A stretch of 8,083 nt of DNA from contig CAJAYZ010000543.1 in assembly GCA_903949225.1 (NCBI GenBank), forward strand, positions 1 to 8,083. Reading direction: 5' to 3'. The notes beneath the pieces were generated by a model that was not told the origin of the DNA, searched no databases, and saw only the letters and a program-made list of their open reading frames with translations. Positions 1 through 6,000 of the stretch are shown here, piece by piece. The position numbers and the translations under genes were made by a program. This DNA is from an uncultured Planctomycetaceae bacterium. Lineage in GTDB: Bacteria > Planctomycetota > Planctomycetia > Pirellulales > UBA1268. The first letter of the stretch is position 1; every line of letters begins with the position of its first letter.

Positions 1-506
1 CCATCAGCAGCGATCAGGTCGACCGTCGCCGCAGTCCCGCAATCGACGACAATCACCCCCGAATCTTGCGGCTTCACCGCTGCGGCTGCCGCGCCCGCCG
101 CCAGACGATCGATCCCCACCCGGTGAGGTTCGGCAACCGCCGGCAGGCAGGGCAGATCGGCAAACCCGATCCTCCGCTGCCGGAGCGGGCGTCGACCGGT
201 GGCCGACTCTTCGGCCAGCGCCATCTCGAGAACCCCCGCCGCGGCATCGTGGACGCTGGCGACGAGGATCACCGCCGGCCCGGGGGCCGCGACGGCGAGC
301 CATTGGCGGAGGAGGTTCGTGCGCAGGCCGCGGTTGTCGATCTCGAGTCGCTGGCGGACCGTCGGCAGGCCAACCCGGCTCCCACCGGCATCGAGGCCGC
401 GGTCGGCTACCACAGCGAGCTTGATCCGGCTGTTCCCCACGTCGGCGAGGAGCAGGGTCTCGGCCTGTCGGCCTGAACGACCGACAGCGGCGGCGGGAAG
501 GGACAT
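1..506 (-). CDS. coaX: Type III pantothenate kinase (CoaX), C-terminus cut by window edge
   Basis: Phosphorylates pantothenate with ATP, the first step of coenzyme A synthesis, in the cytosol. The first 168 residues are visible. They carry the ASKHA-fold signatures of the type III family: LLLADVGNS at residues 18-26 (the DxGN phosphate-binding motif, D22 to N25), HRVGIDR at 128-134 (the GxDR motif of the pantothenate site) and VVDCGTAATVD at 153-163 (second phosphate motif). Family members are about 250-260 residues, so roughly 90 residues lie beyond the left edge. The ATG at 506 is supported by GGAGGA at 515-520, eight bases upstream. It gives about 17 residues before the first strand, slightly longer than usual. 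The gene lies 58 nt downstream of obgE on the same strand, so it is probably the third gene of an rpmA-obgE-coaX transcript. The family call is firm; only the missing end is unknown. Confidence 0.9.
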   Translation of the reverse strand, partial: MSLPAAAVGRSGRQAETLLLADVGNSRIKLAVVADRGLDAGGSRVGLPTVRQRLEIDNRGLRTNLLRQWLAVAAPGPAVILVASVHDAAAGVLEMALAEESATGRRPLRQRRIGFADLPCLPAVAEPHRVGIDRLAAGAAAAAVKPQDSGVIVVDCGTAATVDLIAAD

Positions 507-514
507 GCGGGCGG

Positions 515-520
515 TCCTCC
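515..520 (-). promoter_or_regulatory. Ribosome binding site of coaX
   Basis: On the minus strand GGAGGA occupies 520 to 515, eight bases before the ATG at 506-504. It is the best Shine-Dalgarno match near the 5' end of this frame and decides the start, because a longer overlapping frame in another register (up to 564) would otherwise compete. Confidence 0.7.
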
Positions 521-564
521 GGGAGGAACAAGCCGACGGCGGCAGAAGTCCGCCGCCACACCAC

Positions 565-1578
565 TCAACGGCCTGGCGCGGGATCGGTCCGAGGGCTGTC
601 CATCTCGCGCACGACAGCAGAAAGCAGGCGATCGAGGCCCTCTCCGGTGACGGCACTGACGGCGATCACGGGCCGGCCAGTGGCCGCTTGGAGGGCTTCG
701 CGAGTCTCAGGCGCCGCGGGGAGTTCGGACTTGCTGACGACGAGAATCTCCGGTCGCTCCCCGAGGCGAGGGTCGTGGAGCACAAGTTCCTCGCGGATCG
801 CCCGGTAGTTGGTGAGCGGATCACTGCCATCCATCGGCTGGGGTTCGACGACGTGAACAATGATCCCGGCCCGCTCGACATGCCTGAGGAACTCGTGGCC
901 GAGGCCGTGGCCGGCATGCGCCCCCTCGATGAGGCCGGGGAGATCTGCGAGCACGAAGCTGCGGTCGCGCGAGATCGACACGATTCCCAACATCGGCGTC
1001 TTTGTCGTAAAGGCGTAGTCCGCGATCTCGGGGCGGGCCCGAGAGAGCCGGGAGAGGAGCGTGCTCTTTCCGGCATTCGGCTTGCCGACGAGGCCGACGT
1101 CGGCGATCACCTTGAGCTCGAGGAGAATCCGCCGGACCTCCCCTTTTTCGCCGGGAGTCGTCTCGCGCGGCGCCCGGTTCGTGGACGACTTGAAATGAAT
1201 GTTGCCGAAACCACCGGCCCCACCCTTGGCGGCGACGAGTTCATCCCCAGCCGCGGCAAGATCCCGGAGCACAAGCCCCGAGGCTTCGTCGATGACGATC
1301 GTTCCCGGGGGAACCGGCAGAAGGAGATCGGCAGCCGACCGCCCCTTGCAGTTTTGCGGTCCGCCTGACTGGCCTGATTCAGCCCGCCACTGCGTTCTGT
1401 GGGCCAAGGCAGCCAGCGAATCCACTCCGGGCTGGGCACGGAGGATCACGCTGCCGCCACTGCCACCATCCCCACCGTCGGGACCCCCGCGGGGAATATA
1501 TTTCTCCCTACGGAAGCTCGAGCTGCCGCGCCCGCCGTCGCCGGCCGCAATCTGGAGATGGACGCGGTCAACGAACAC
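565..1578 (-). CDS. obgE: Obg-family GTPase (ObgE/CgtA), short form without C-terminal domain
   Basis: Essential GTPase that binds the large ribosomal subunit and acts in its assembly and in stress signalling. The 337 residues show the glycine-rich Obg fold at about 1-158 (AGDGGRGSSSFRREKYIPRG, then GGPDGGDGGSGGSV). A G domain follows: G1 GKPNAGKST 165-173, switch I FTTKTPMLG 190-198, G3 DLPGLIEGAHAGHGLGHEF 212-230 and G5 SA at 308-309. G4 reads SKSE (282-285) instead of the usual NKxD, which is odd. The protein ends about 20 residues after the G domain, so the variable OCT domain seen in some Obg proteins is absent. The start is GTG at 1578, because MFVD begins the conserved fold; GAGGGG lies 11 bases upstream at 1590-1595. 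It sits 45 nt after rpmA, the classic rpmA-obg pairing, and 58 nt before coaX. Confidence 0.96.
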   Translation of the reverse strand: MFVDRVHLQIAAGDGGRGSSSFRREKYIPRGGPDGGDGGSGGSVILRAQPGVDSLAALAHRTQWRAESGQSGGPQNCKGRSAADLLLPVPPGTIVIDEASGLVLRDLAAAGDELVAAKGGAGGFGNIHFKSSTNRAPRETTPGEKGEVRRILLELKVIADVGLVGKPNAGKSTLLSRLSRARPEIADYAFTTKTPMLGIVSISRDRSFVLADLPGLIEGAHAGHGLGHEFLRHVERAGIIVHVVEPQPMDGSDPLTNYRAIREELVLHDPRLGERPEILVVSKSELPAAPETREALQAATGRPVIAVSAVTGEGLDRLLSAVVREMDSPRTDPAPGR

Positions 1579-1623
1579 GGTCTCGCCTGCCCCTCACGGG
1601 CTTGGGGGGAAGGAAAGGATCGA

Positions 1624-1866
1624 TCAAGCCTGAACGTTGACTCGACGCCCCTCGCGGTCGAACGCGACCACGCCGTCGACGAGGGCGAAGAGGGTGTAGT
1701 CCGACCCCATCCCCACGTTGTTGCCGGGGTGGAACTTCGTTCCTACCTGACGGACGAGGATGTTGCCCGCACGAACCAGTTGACCGCCGAACTTCTTTAC
1801 GCCGCGCATCTGGGCGTTGGAGTCACGACCGTTACGACTTGAACCCTGACCTTTTTTGTGTGCCAT
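1624..1866 (-). CDS. rpmA: Large ribosomal subunit protein bL27
   Basis: An 80-residue component of the 50S subunit whose flexible N-terminus reaches the peptidyl-transferase centre. The protein starts MAHKKGQGSSRNGRDSN and continues with VKKFGGQLVRAGNILVRQ, GTKFHPGNNVGMGSDYTLFA and VAFDREGRR, matching L27 over its whole length. The frame is open upstream to 1947. The ATG at 1866 is chosen because MAHKKG is the invariant L27 start and GAGGT lies eight bases before it (1875-1879). There is no sign of the extra N-terminal extension that is cleaved in some Firmicutes. It is followed 45 nt later by obgE. The usual upstream partner rplU (L21) is not present; the preceding gene is an unrelated secreted protein ending 132 nt upstream. 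Confidence 0.98.
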   Translation of the reverse strand: MAHKKGQGSSRNGRDSNAQMRGVKKFGGQLVRAGNILVRQVGTKFHPGNNVGMGSDYTLFALVDGVVAFDREGRRVNVQA

Positions 1867-1998
1867 GGCAATCGACCTCGGAGCGGGTGCTGCGGAAGGG
1901 AATCGGAGAGGAACCGGATCGGGAAGGAAAAGCCCAACCACCACCAAGGCTACCCCTTCAAGACAAGGAGCATAACCCGGAGGGCCTTCCGTTCCAGA

Positions 1999-3774
1999 TC
2001 ATTGTTCGTACCGGAAAACCCAGGCGTGGTCAACGCCCTCGCGGACGGCCGTGGCGGCGGCGAGGAGTGCGGGGCCCTCGGCTCCCAAAAGCCCGGTCAC
2101 CGTCCGGGCCCGCTTTCCGGCGTCAGCTTCTGCCCCGAGGACCGTCAGCATCGTGTCGTAGGCGGTCAGTGCCCCCCCTGTCAGGACGGGGCGGCGGTCG
2201 AAGTCCATGTCCTCGAGCACCGCTCTGGCCCGGGCCAGGTCGAGCTCATGGATGAGGGCATCCAAACGTGGGGCCGCTGTGCCGAACAGCGCCACCGAGG
2301 CCGACCGGCGCGTCGCGGCGGGGGTCGTCGCCTCGAGGGCAGCAAGCACCTTCACGAGCGATTCCAGCGGCCTGGCAGCGACATCCTCCTCCGAAAGTCC
2401 GCAGCGATCGAGCATGCCGCGCCGAAGGGCGGACCGCTCGTCATCGAGCGGCGCCGACAACCCGCGAACGAGATCCTCAAACCACTCCTGCCCCACTTGG
2501 CCGAACAGGGCTCCGATCGCCGCCGGACGGGCTGCGGGGGGCTGGAGGCGGGCCAGTGCACTGACGACCTTTGCGAGCGGCACAAGGCTTGGCGGAGCAT
2601 CGCGATCGACCGCACCGGCAGCCTTCACGGCAGCCGGTGGATCGAGAATCTCATCCCACGTAAGCCCCAGTTGCTCGAGCCCCTCGCGGGGTGCCGAGGC
2701 GGTCAGTCGCCCGCGCCCGAGGGCTTCGAGCACCCGGTTGCCGATCGCCCGGCGCTCGTACATGCCGGCATGCCCAACACTCATCTCCTCACTCAGGCTG
2801 GTGGAATCGTCGCCGGGCCGCCAGAAGTCGAGCCGCAGACTCTCCAGCGCGTGCTCCTCGCCGGACACCGGCACCGAGTCGGCCGCGAACGTGGCATCAG
2901 CCCGCGTCCGCCAGCGAATGGCGTTGGTGAGACCACGAACGTAGATCGAGAAGTAATCGATTCGAGGATCGACATCTTCCCACACGGCCACCCCCCAACG
3001 CTCCTCGCCGGGGGCGAGGTCGCGTTCCGTCATCCGGGCGCTGTCGTGAAGATCGATGCGGGTGTCCTCGCGTTCGCGGATCGCGGCCACCGCGGCCGGC
3101 ACGACTCGATCGAGATAGGCGCGGTAGGCCAAGGCCCCCTCCTGCTTGGAGAGCCCCTCGACGCTTTCGAGAACGAAGTGGGGGAGGAACCGCACCGGCT
3201 TTTTCACCGTCTCGCTGCGGAGCCGGGTTGCATCCCCTTCCGCCATCACGATCCGACGAGCGCCAGTGTTCTTCACCCGATACAGGAGATACCAGACTCG
3301 CTTCCGCTGCATGCGGAACTCGCGGCTCGGGACATCGACGTCAATCTGCCGCGGAGGCTTGAAGGCAAACTCCAGACACCAGATGTCGCGGGGGAAGTCG
3401 CGATTGCGCCCCTGTTCGACAAGGGTGGCACCAAGCGGCGACTGCTTCGGCTCCCAGGCAAGATCGATGAGCCCCTCGGTGATCTCGGGGAGATCGGCGC
3501 GGAGGAGGGCATCGTCGCCAGACCGGTCGGCCGGGATGACGGTGAGCACTCCGGGCGCCAGTCGCCGGAAACCGGTCGGCTCCACCGCGGAGGCAGGCAG
3601 GCTCGCGGCGACGGCCGAGGCGAGCGCAACGAGGGCCGCGATCCCGACTCGGCGCAACGTCCGTCTGTCCTCCTTGGCCACCACGCTGGTGGTACGGCAG
3701 CGCCTGACGGCGCGCAGGGCGCCTGACGTGATCGTTGTGAGCGTGTCATCCGCTGCCGGCGGCAGGCTAGCCAT
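1999..3774 (-). CDS. Large secreted or membrane-anchored protein of unknown function with triplicated C-terminal motif
   Basis: Function unknown; exported. With the ATG at 3774 it has 591 residues. A hydrophobic segment, VGIAALVALASAVAASLPAS (about 43-62), is followed by A-V and looks like a signal peptide ending near residue 63. The N-terminal half contains a compact motif, RMQRKRVWYLLYRVKNTGAR (154-173), typical as I recall of a planctomycete-specific family. The C-terminal third holds three related stretches around ALFGQVG, ALFGTAA and GLLGAEG (about 399-439, 469-511, 537-576). The start is uncertain. TTG at 3657 (residue 40) would give a clean 552-residue protein beginning RRVGIAAL and has AAGGAGG 11 bases upstream, whereas the ATG at 3774 has only AGGGGA. 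A 622-residue frame on the opposite strand is taken as a composition shadow. It is transcribed towards rpmA, 132 nt away, with no clear terminator between them. Confidence 0.85.
   Translation of the reverse strand: MASLPPAADDTLTTITSGALRAVRRCRTTSVVAKEDRRTLRRVGIAALVALASAVAASLPASAVEPTGFRRLAPGVLTVIPADRSGDDALLRADLPEITEGLIDLAWEPKQSPLGATLVEQGRNRDFPRDIWCLEFAFKPPRQIDVDVPSREFRMQRKRVWYLLYRVKNTGARRIVMAEGDATRLRSETVKKPVRFLPHFVLESVEGLSKQEGALAYRAYLDRVVPAAVAAIREREDTRIDLHDSARMTERDLAPGEERWGVAVWEDVDPRIDYFSIYVRGLTNAIRWRTRADATFAADSVPVSGEEHALESLRLDFWRPGDDSTSLSEEMSVGHAGMYERRAIGNRVLEALGRGRLTASAPREGLEQLGLTWDEILDPPAAVKAAGAVDRDAPPSLVPLAKVVSALARLQPPAARPAAIGALFGQVGQEWFEDLVRGLSAPLDDERSALRRGMLDRCGLSEEDVAARPLESLVKVLAALEATTPAATRRSASVALFGTAAPRLDALIHELDLARARAVLEDMDFDRRPVLTGGALTAYDTMLTVLGAEADAGKRARTVTGLLGAEGPALLAAATAVREGVDHAWVFRYEQ
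3669..3675 (-). promoter_or_regulatory. Alternative ribosome binding site for a TTG start of the secreted protein
   Basis: On the minus strand AAGGAGG is read from 3675 to 3669, and an in-frame TTG lies at 3657-3655, 11 bases later. Starting there removes a 39-residue arginine-rich extension containing AGG and AGA codons and leaves a standard signal peptide. The spacing is a little long, so this remains a proposal. Confidence 0.45.
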
Positions 3775-3797
3775 GTGTCGAGTTCCCCTGTTCCTTG

Positions 3798-3803
3798 ATT
3801 ATC
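3798..3803 (-). promoter_or_regulatory. Possible -10 element upstream of the secreted protein gene
   Basis: GATAAT (one mismatch to TATAAT) is read on the minus strand at 3803-3798, 24 bases before the ATG at 3774, inside a locally AT-richer patch. I see no good -35 hexamer at the right distance, so it is only a candidate. Confidence 0.25.
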
Positions 3804-4013
3804 CCCCAGAAGATACGGAAACCCTGACTTTTCCGGCGAAAACACGGACAACCGGCCCAGCCGGCACATCTTTTCTTGCTTTCCCATTCTTCCCAGATCA
3901 TCATGCCGGAGTTCAGGGTGGACTGTCCAGAAACTGGCCTCCCCAGCAATCACCTGCCGAATGACACTTCGGATGCGACGTTGCCGCCGGCCCCTTGGCG
4001 GACCGATTGCACC

Positions 4014-4044
4014 GCACGATGCCTGAGGGCTGTTGCACGATGCC
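4014..4044 (+). repeat. Ten-base direct repeat with 21-base period
   Basis: GCACGATGCC occurs at 4014-4023 and again at 4035-4044. Start-to-start distance is 21 bases, two turns of the helix, which is the spacing expected of a repressor or activator with direct half-sites. The second copy contains the ATG of the doubtful plus-strand ORF. It may also be chance, as only two copies exist. Confidence 0.5.
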
Positions 4045-4348
4045 CGTTACCGACCCCCTCGCTTCAGCCGCCACGACCGAAGGCGTCGACGCCCTCGGCC
4101 CGATGTTCCTTTCGGCCGAGGATTTTGATTCCACCGGGATTCTTGCCGGCGTCGAACCGTGTGCCTCGAATTACTGGTGGATTCCCGAACTCCACCGGGG
4201 CGCCCCCGACATGACAACTGGGGACGTCGAACTGACCGGGCCACGTTTCGAAAGCGCTCCGGCCCAGCGAGCGGTCACCGACCCGACGGCCGTTCCCGCC
4301 CGCCATCACGCCGCGCGGCGGACTTCCCGGCGGTCGACGGCAGCCTGA
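4040..4348 (+). CDS. Doubtful small ORF of 102 residues, convergent with parA
   Basis: Not recognised. From the ATG at 4040 the frame encodes MPVTDPLASAATTEG followed by an acidic middle part with SNYWWIPELHRG and an arginine/alanine-rich tail. TGAGGG lies about ten bases before the ATG, and the frame also opens further upstream at 3995. Its composition looks more protein-like than the opposing minus frame. However, the last 43 bases overlap the 3' end of parA on the other strand, which explains the odd tail, and third-position GC (my rough count is about 70%) does not separate the two strands. No signal peptide, membrane helix or known domain is visible. It could be a real lineage-specific gene or a chance ORF. 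Confidence 0.25.
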   Translation: MPVTDPLASAATTEGVDALGPMFLSAEDFDSTGILAGVEPCASNYWWIPELHRGAPDMTTGDVELTGPRFESAPAQRAVTDPTAVPARHHAARRTSRRSTAA

Positions 4349-5148
4349 ATCACTTCGCCGGCCAGCGCTGCGTAATCTTCGGCGCCGTGCGAATCAGGGG
4401 CGTAGTCGAAGATCGACTGGCCGAAGCTCGGCGCCTCGGCAAGCCGGATGTTGCGGCGGATCCTCGTGCGGAACACCCGTGCATTGGCCCACGCCGGGTG
4501 CCGATCGCGCCCCGATTCGAAAAATCCCTCGACATCACGGGCTACCTCATTGGCAAGCCTGGTGGCCGATTCGTACATGCAGAGGACGACTCCCAGAAGC
4601 CGAAGCCGCGGATTGACCCGATCAGCCACGAGCTCCATGGTTTCCAGGAGCTTCGAGAGCCCGTGGAGGGCGAGGAAGTGGGGCTGGAGCGGGAGGAGGA
4701 CCTCATCGACGCTCGCCATCGCATTGAGCGACAGGAGGCCGAGGGATGGCGGACAGTCGATGATCATCGCGTCATGGCGAACCCCGTCCCCCTTCCCCTG
4801 ACAAGCGTCGTCAGCCTCGATCCGCTGCCGGAGGATCCCCTCGCGGCCGGGGCGGTTGGCCAAGGCCATCTCCACGGCGGAAAGATCGATGTGGGAGGGA
4901 ATGACATGGAGGCGTTCCGCCGCCGTAACGCGGGCTTCGGCAAGCGTTGCGCCGCCGACGAGCACGTCGTAGGCGGAGAGCGGATGGAGCCCGGGTTGCA
5001 CTCCTGCATGGAGCGTGGCGTGGGCCTGTGGGTCGAGATCGACCAAGCAGACGTCCTGCCCCGCCCGGGCCAGCGCCACCGCGAGGTTCACCGATGTGGT
5101 CGTCTTGCCGACCCCACCCTTCTGATTGGCCACGGCGATCGAGCGCAT
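4306..5148 (-). CDS. parA: ParA/Soj-family chromosome-partition ATPase
   Basis: Deviant Walker-A ATPase of the ParA/Soj (MinD-like) group. Such proteins dimerise on ATP, bind DNA non-specifically and position cargo, usually the ParB-parS complex, in the cytoplasm. In the 280 residues: Walker A QKGGVGKTTTSVNLA at 9-23 with signature lysine K10 and K15; Walker A' VDLDPQAHAT at 36-45; Walker B DAMIIDCPPSLG about 126-137 with D131; and the Soj-type FRTRIRRNIRLAEAPSFGQS stretch at about 226-245. Length is slightly above the usual 250-260, mostly through an insertion near 112-124 (DDACQGKGDGVRHD). The ATG at 5148 has AGAGG nine bases upstream. No parB or parS-like palindrome is seen in the window, so the partner is unknown. 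It could serve chromosome segregation or position another complex. Confidence 0.93.
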   Translation of the reverse strand: MRSIAVANQKGGVGKTTTSVNLAVALARAGQDVCLVDLDPQAHATLHAGVQPGLHPLSAYDVLVGGATLAEARVTAAERLHVIPSHIDLSAVEMALANRPGREGILRQRIEADDACQGKGDGVRHDAMIIDCPPSLGLLSLNAMASVDEVLLPLQPHFLALHGLSKLLETMELVADRVNPRLRLLGVVLCMYESATRLANEVARDVEGFFESGRDRHPAWANARVFRTRIRRNIRLAEAPSFGQSIFDYAPDSHGAEDYAALAGEVIQAAVDRREVRRAA

Positions 5149-5180
5149 GGGAGATAGCCTCTGGGGAGCCCAGTCCGGAA

Positions 5181-5202
5181 AGGGGACCGCGAAGCGTCCC
5201 CT
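5181..5202 (-). promoter_or_regulatory. Stem-loop in the region just upstream of parA
   Basis: AGGGGAC (5181-5187) is complementary to GTCCCCT (5196-5202), a seven-base GC-rich stem with an eight-base loop. On the transcript of parA it would lie about 19 bases before the ribosome binding site (5158-5162). There is no T-run, so it is not a simple terminator. A role in translation or mRNA stability is possible but unproven. Confidence 0.3.
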
Positions 5203-5291
5203 GCCTGGCCAACCGGCCGTCCGGAGAGCGCAGGGGGATCGACATCCGTTCCACCGATTCGGCAGGAGGATAGGCTCCCGGAGGCGTGGTC

Positions 5292-5327
5292 AAAAGCCCG
5301 GTTTGGCCCCGCAAGCTTGGGCATTTT
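5292..5327 (-). terminator. Rho-independent type terminator after the one-helix membrane protein gene
   Basis: Directly after the TGA at 5329-5327 the minus strand reads AAAATGCCC, then an inner stem-loop, then CGGGCTTTTG. The GCCC/GGGC pairs are flanked by AAAA/TTTT with one bulged base, and inside them a second short stem (GTTTG/CAAGC read on the plus strand) closes a six-base loop. The T-run after GGGC on the minus strand fits termination of the 5327-5914 gene. The structure is nearly symmetrical and could also act on the other strand. Confidence 0.55.
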
Positions 5328-5914
5328 CACGGCTGGCGGCTCAACCAGGTGGCCAGCCCAGCGGCGATCCGTCCCAAGCCGATCCTGCCTGGGCGCCCCA
5401 CCATGGCCAGACTGCCGGCGGCTCCCTTCCCCTCACCTGGCCCGCCCAGCGCCTCGGCGAGGTCGATGACGAGGACCACCGGTGGCCTGCCCGTGGTGGG
5501 ATCGGCGAACACGAGGGCTCGATCCCACGACTCCGCGGGGAGTCGGCCACTTTCGGCCGATGGCCCGGCCTGCCAGCGGAAATTCGCGTCCTCAACGAGC
5601 CCCCGGCGGAGGTGGACCAGCCCCGGAGCCTCCGAGACGTCGGCACGCTCGAGCGCCATCAGCACGCCCGGCTCAGCCCCTGGGGCCAAAGTCCAGAGCT
5701 CGACGACCGGCGCCGCAGTCACCATCCGCGCGGCGCCAGGGCCGTAGAACGCAAGGCACCGTCTCGTCTGCCCCCGCTGGTACCAGATTCCGACCAGGCC
5801 AGCAGTCACCCCCAGAATGAGCAACCCGATGACGAGACGGGCTCCGGAGCCAACAGCCGCCGGGGGCGTGATGGACGAGCGCCCGGGAGCGGCAGGCGAA
5901 CCGGTGGGGGGCAT
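5327..5914 (-). CDS. Single-pass membrane protein of unknown function, 195 residues
   Basis: Function unknown. From the ATG at 5914 the protein has a short Pro/Ser-rich cytoplasmic N-terminus (about 1-25) and one hydrophobic helix (about 26-45, LVIGLLILGVTAGLVGIWY). A soluble part follows with RCLAFYGPGAAR (52-63), APGLVHLRRGLVEDANFRW (96-114) and a C-terminal LALSQP-like end rich in small residues. The central motif resembles, from memory, a small planctomycete-only family, but no function is attached to it. The frame is open to a TTG at 5983. The ATG at 5914 is preferred because GGAGA lies seven bases upstream and the longer version has no ribosome binding site and would run into the divergent promoter region. 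It is transcribed away from the 6001-7327 pair and ends in a hairpin, so it is probably monocistronic, with parA 178 nt downstream. Confidence 0.78.
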   Translation of the reverse strand: MPPTGSPAAPGRSSITPPAAVGSGARLVIGLLILGVTAGLVGIWYQRGQTRRCLAFYGPGAARMVTAAPVVELWTLAPGAEPGVLMALERADVSEAPGLVHLRRGLVEDANFRWQAGPSAESGRLPAESWDRALVFADPTTGRPPVVLVIDLAEALGGPGEGKGAAGSLAMVGRPGRIGLGRIAAGLATWLSRQP

Positions 5915-6000
5915 GAAGAGGTCTCCGACGATGAACGTATCCGACACCAATGTATACTTCCGAACCGAGAGTCGATCTTCCAAGTTAGGAGCCTCGCTCG
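5915..6000. promoter_or_regulatory. Divergent promoter region between the membrane protein gene and the 75-residue gene
   Basis: This 86-bp gap is AT-richer than its flanks. On the plus strand TATACT at 5953-5958 (one mismatch to TATAAT), part of a GTATAC palindrome, would give a leader of about 35 bases before the ATG at 6001. No convincing -35 hexamer is visible. The ribosome binding sites sit at both ends: TAGGAG at 5986-5991 (plus, nine bases before the ATG) and GGAGA on the minus strand seven bases before the ATG at 5914. Confidence 0.4.

Larger units (their letters stand above)
3775..4305. other. Gap of 530 bp between the secreted protein gene and parA, no convincing gene
   Basis: The part from 3775 to about 3990 is clearly less GC-rich than its surroundings. 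It holds short inverted repeats: TTTTC with GAAAA around CGGC at about 3832-3845, CCGGC/GCCGG around 3855-3867, and CCGCC/GGCGG at 3984-4001. None is followed directly by a run of T, so none is called a terminator. No tRNA or known riboswitch shape was recognised. Two short ORFs lie in its right part on opposite strands: plus 4040-4348, listed separately as doubtful, and minus 4064-4306, whose ATG overlaps the parA stop as TGATG. The latter is about a quarter glycine and looks like a shadow. Confidence 0.6.

Noticed and set aside
4..564. Minus-strand frame of 186 residues overlapping coaX in another register
   Set aside because: Arginine/proline/glycine-rich nonsense typical of a shifted frame; the coaX frame carries all family motifs.
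199..1368. Plus-strand frame of 389 residues opposite coaX and obgE
   Set aside because: Both minus-strand genes have clear family motifs, and this frame crosses two genes and their gap without any protein-like pattern.
1858..3726. Plus-strand frame of 622 residues opposite the secreted protein gene
   Set aside because: Long antisense frames are expected in GC-rich genes. It shows no family resemblance, while the minus frame has a signal peptide and a recognisable motif.
3855..3885. CCGGC/GCCGG hairpin followed at a distance by a T-rich stretch on the plus strand
   Set aside because: The stem has only five pairs, the T-rich part starts several bases later, and no plus-strand gene lies upstream to be terminated.
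4064..4306. Minus-strand ORF of about 80 residues whose ATG overlaps the parA stop (TGATG)
   Set aside because: The overlap looks like coupling, but the product is about one quarter glycine with no hydrophobic core, and the plus strand over the same bases is equally open. Kept only as a note.
4159..5157. Plus-strand frame of 332 residues opposite parA
   Set aside because: Shadow of the ParA gene; no motif of its own.
4306..5326. Search by eye for a parS palindrome near parA
   Set aside because: Nothing close to the TGTTTCACGTGAAACA consensus was found.
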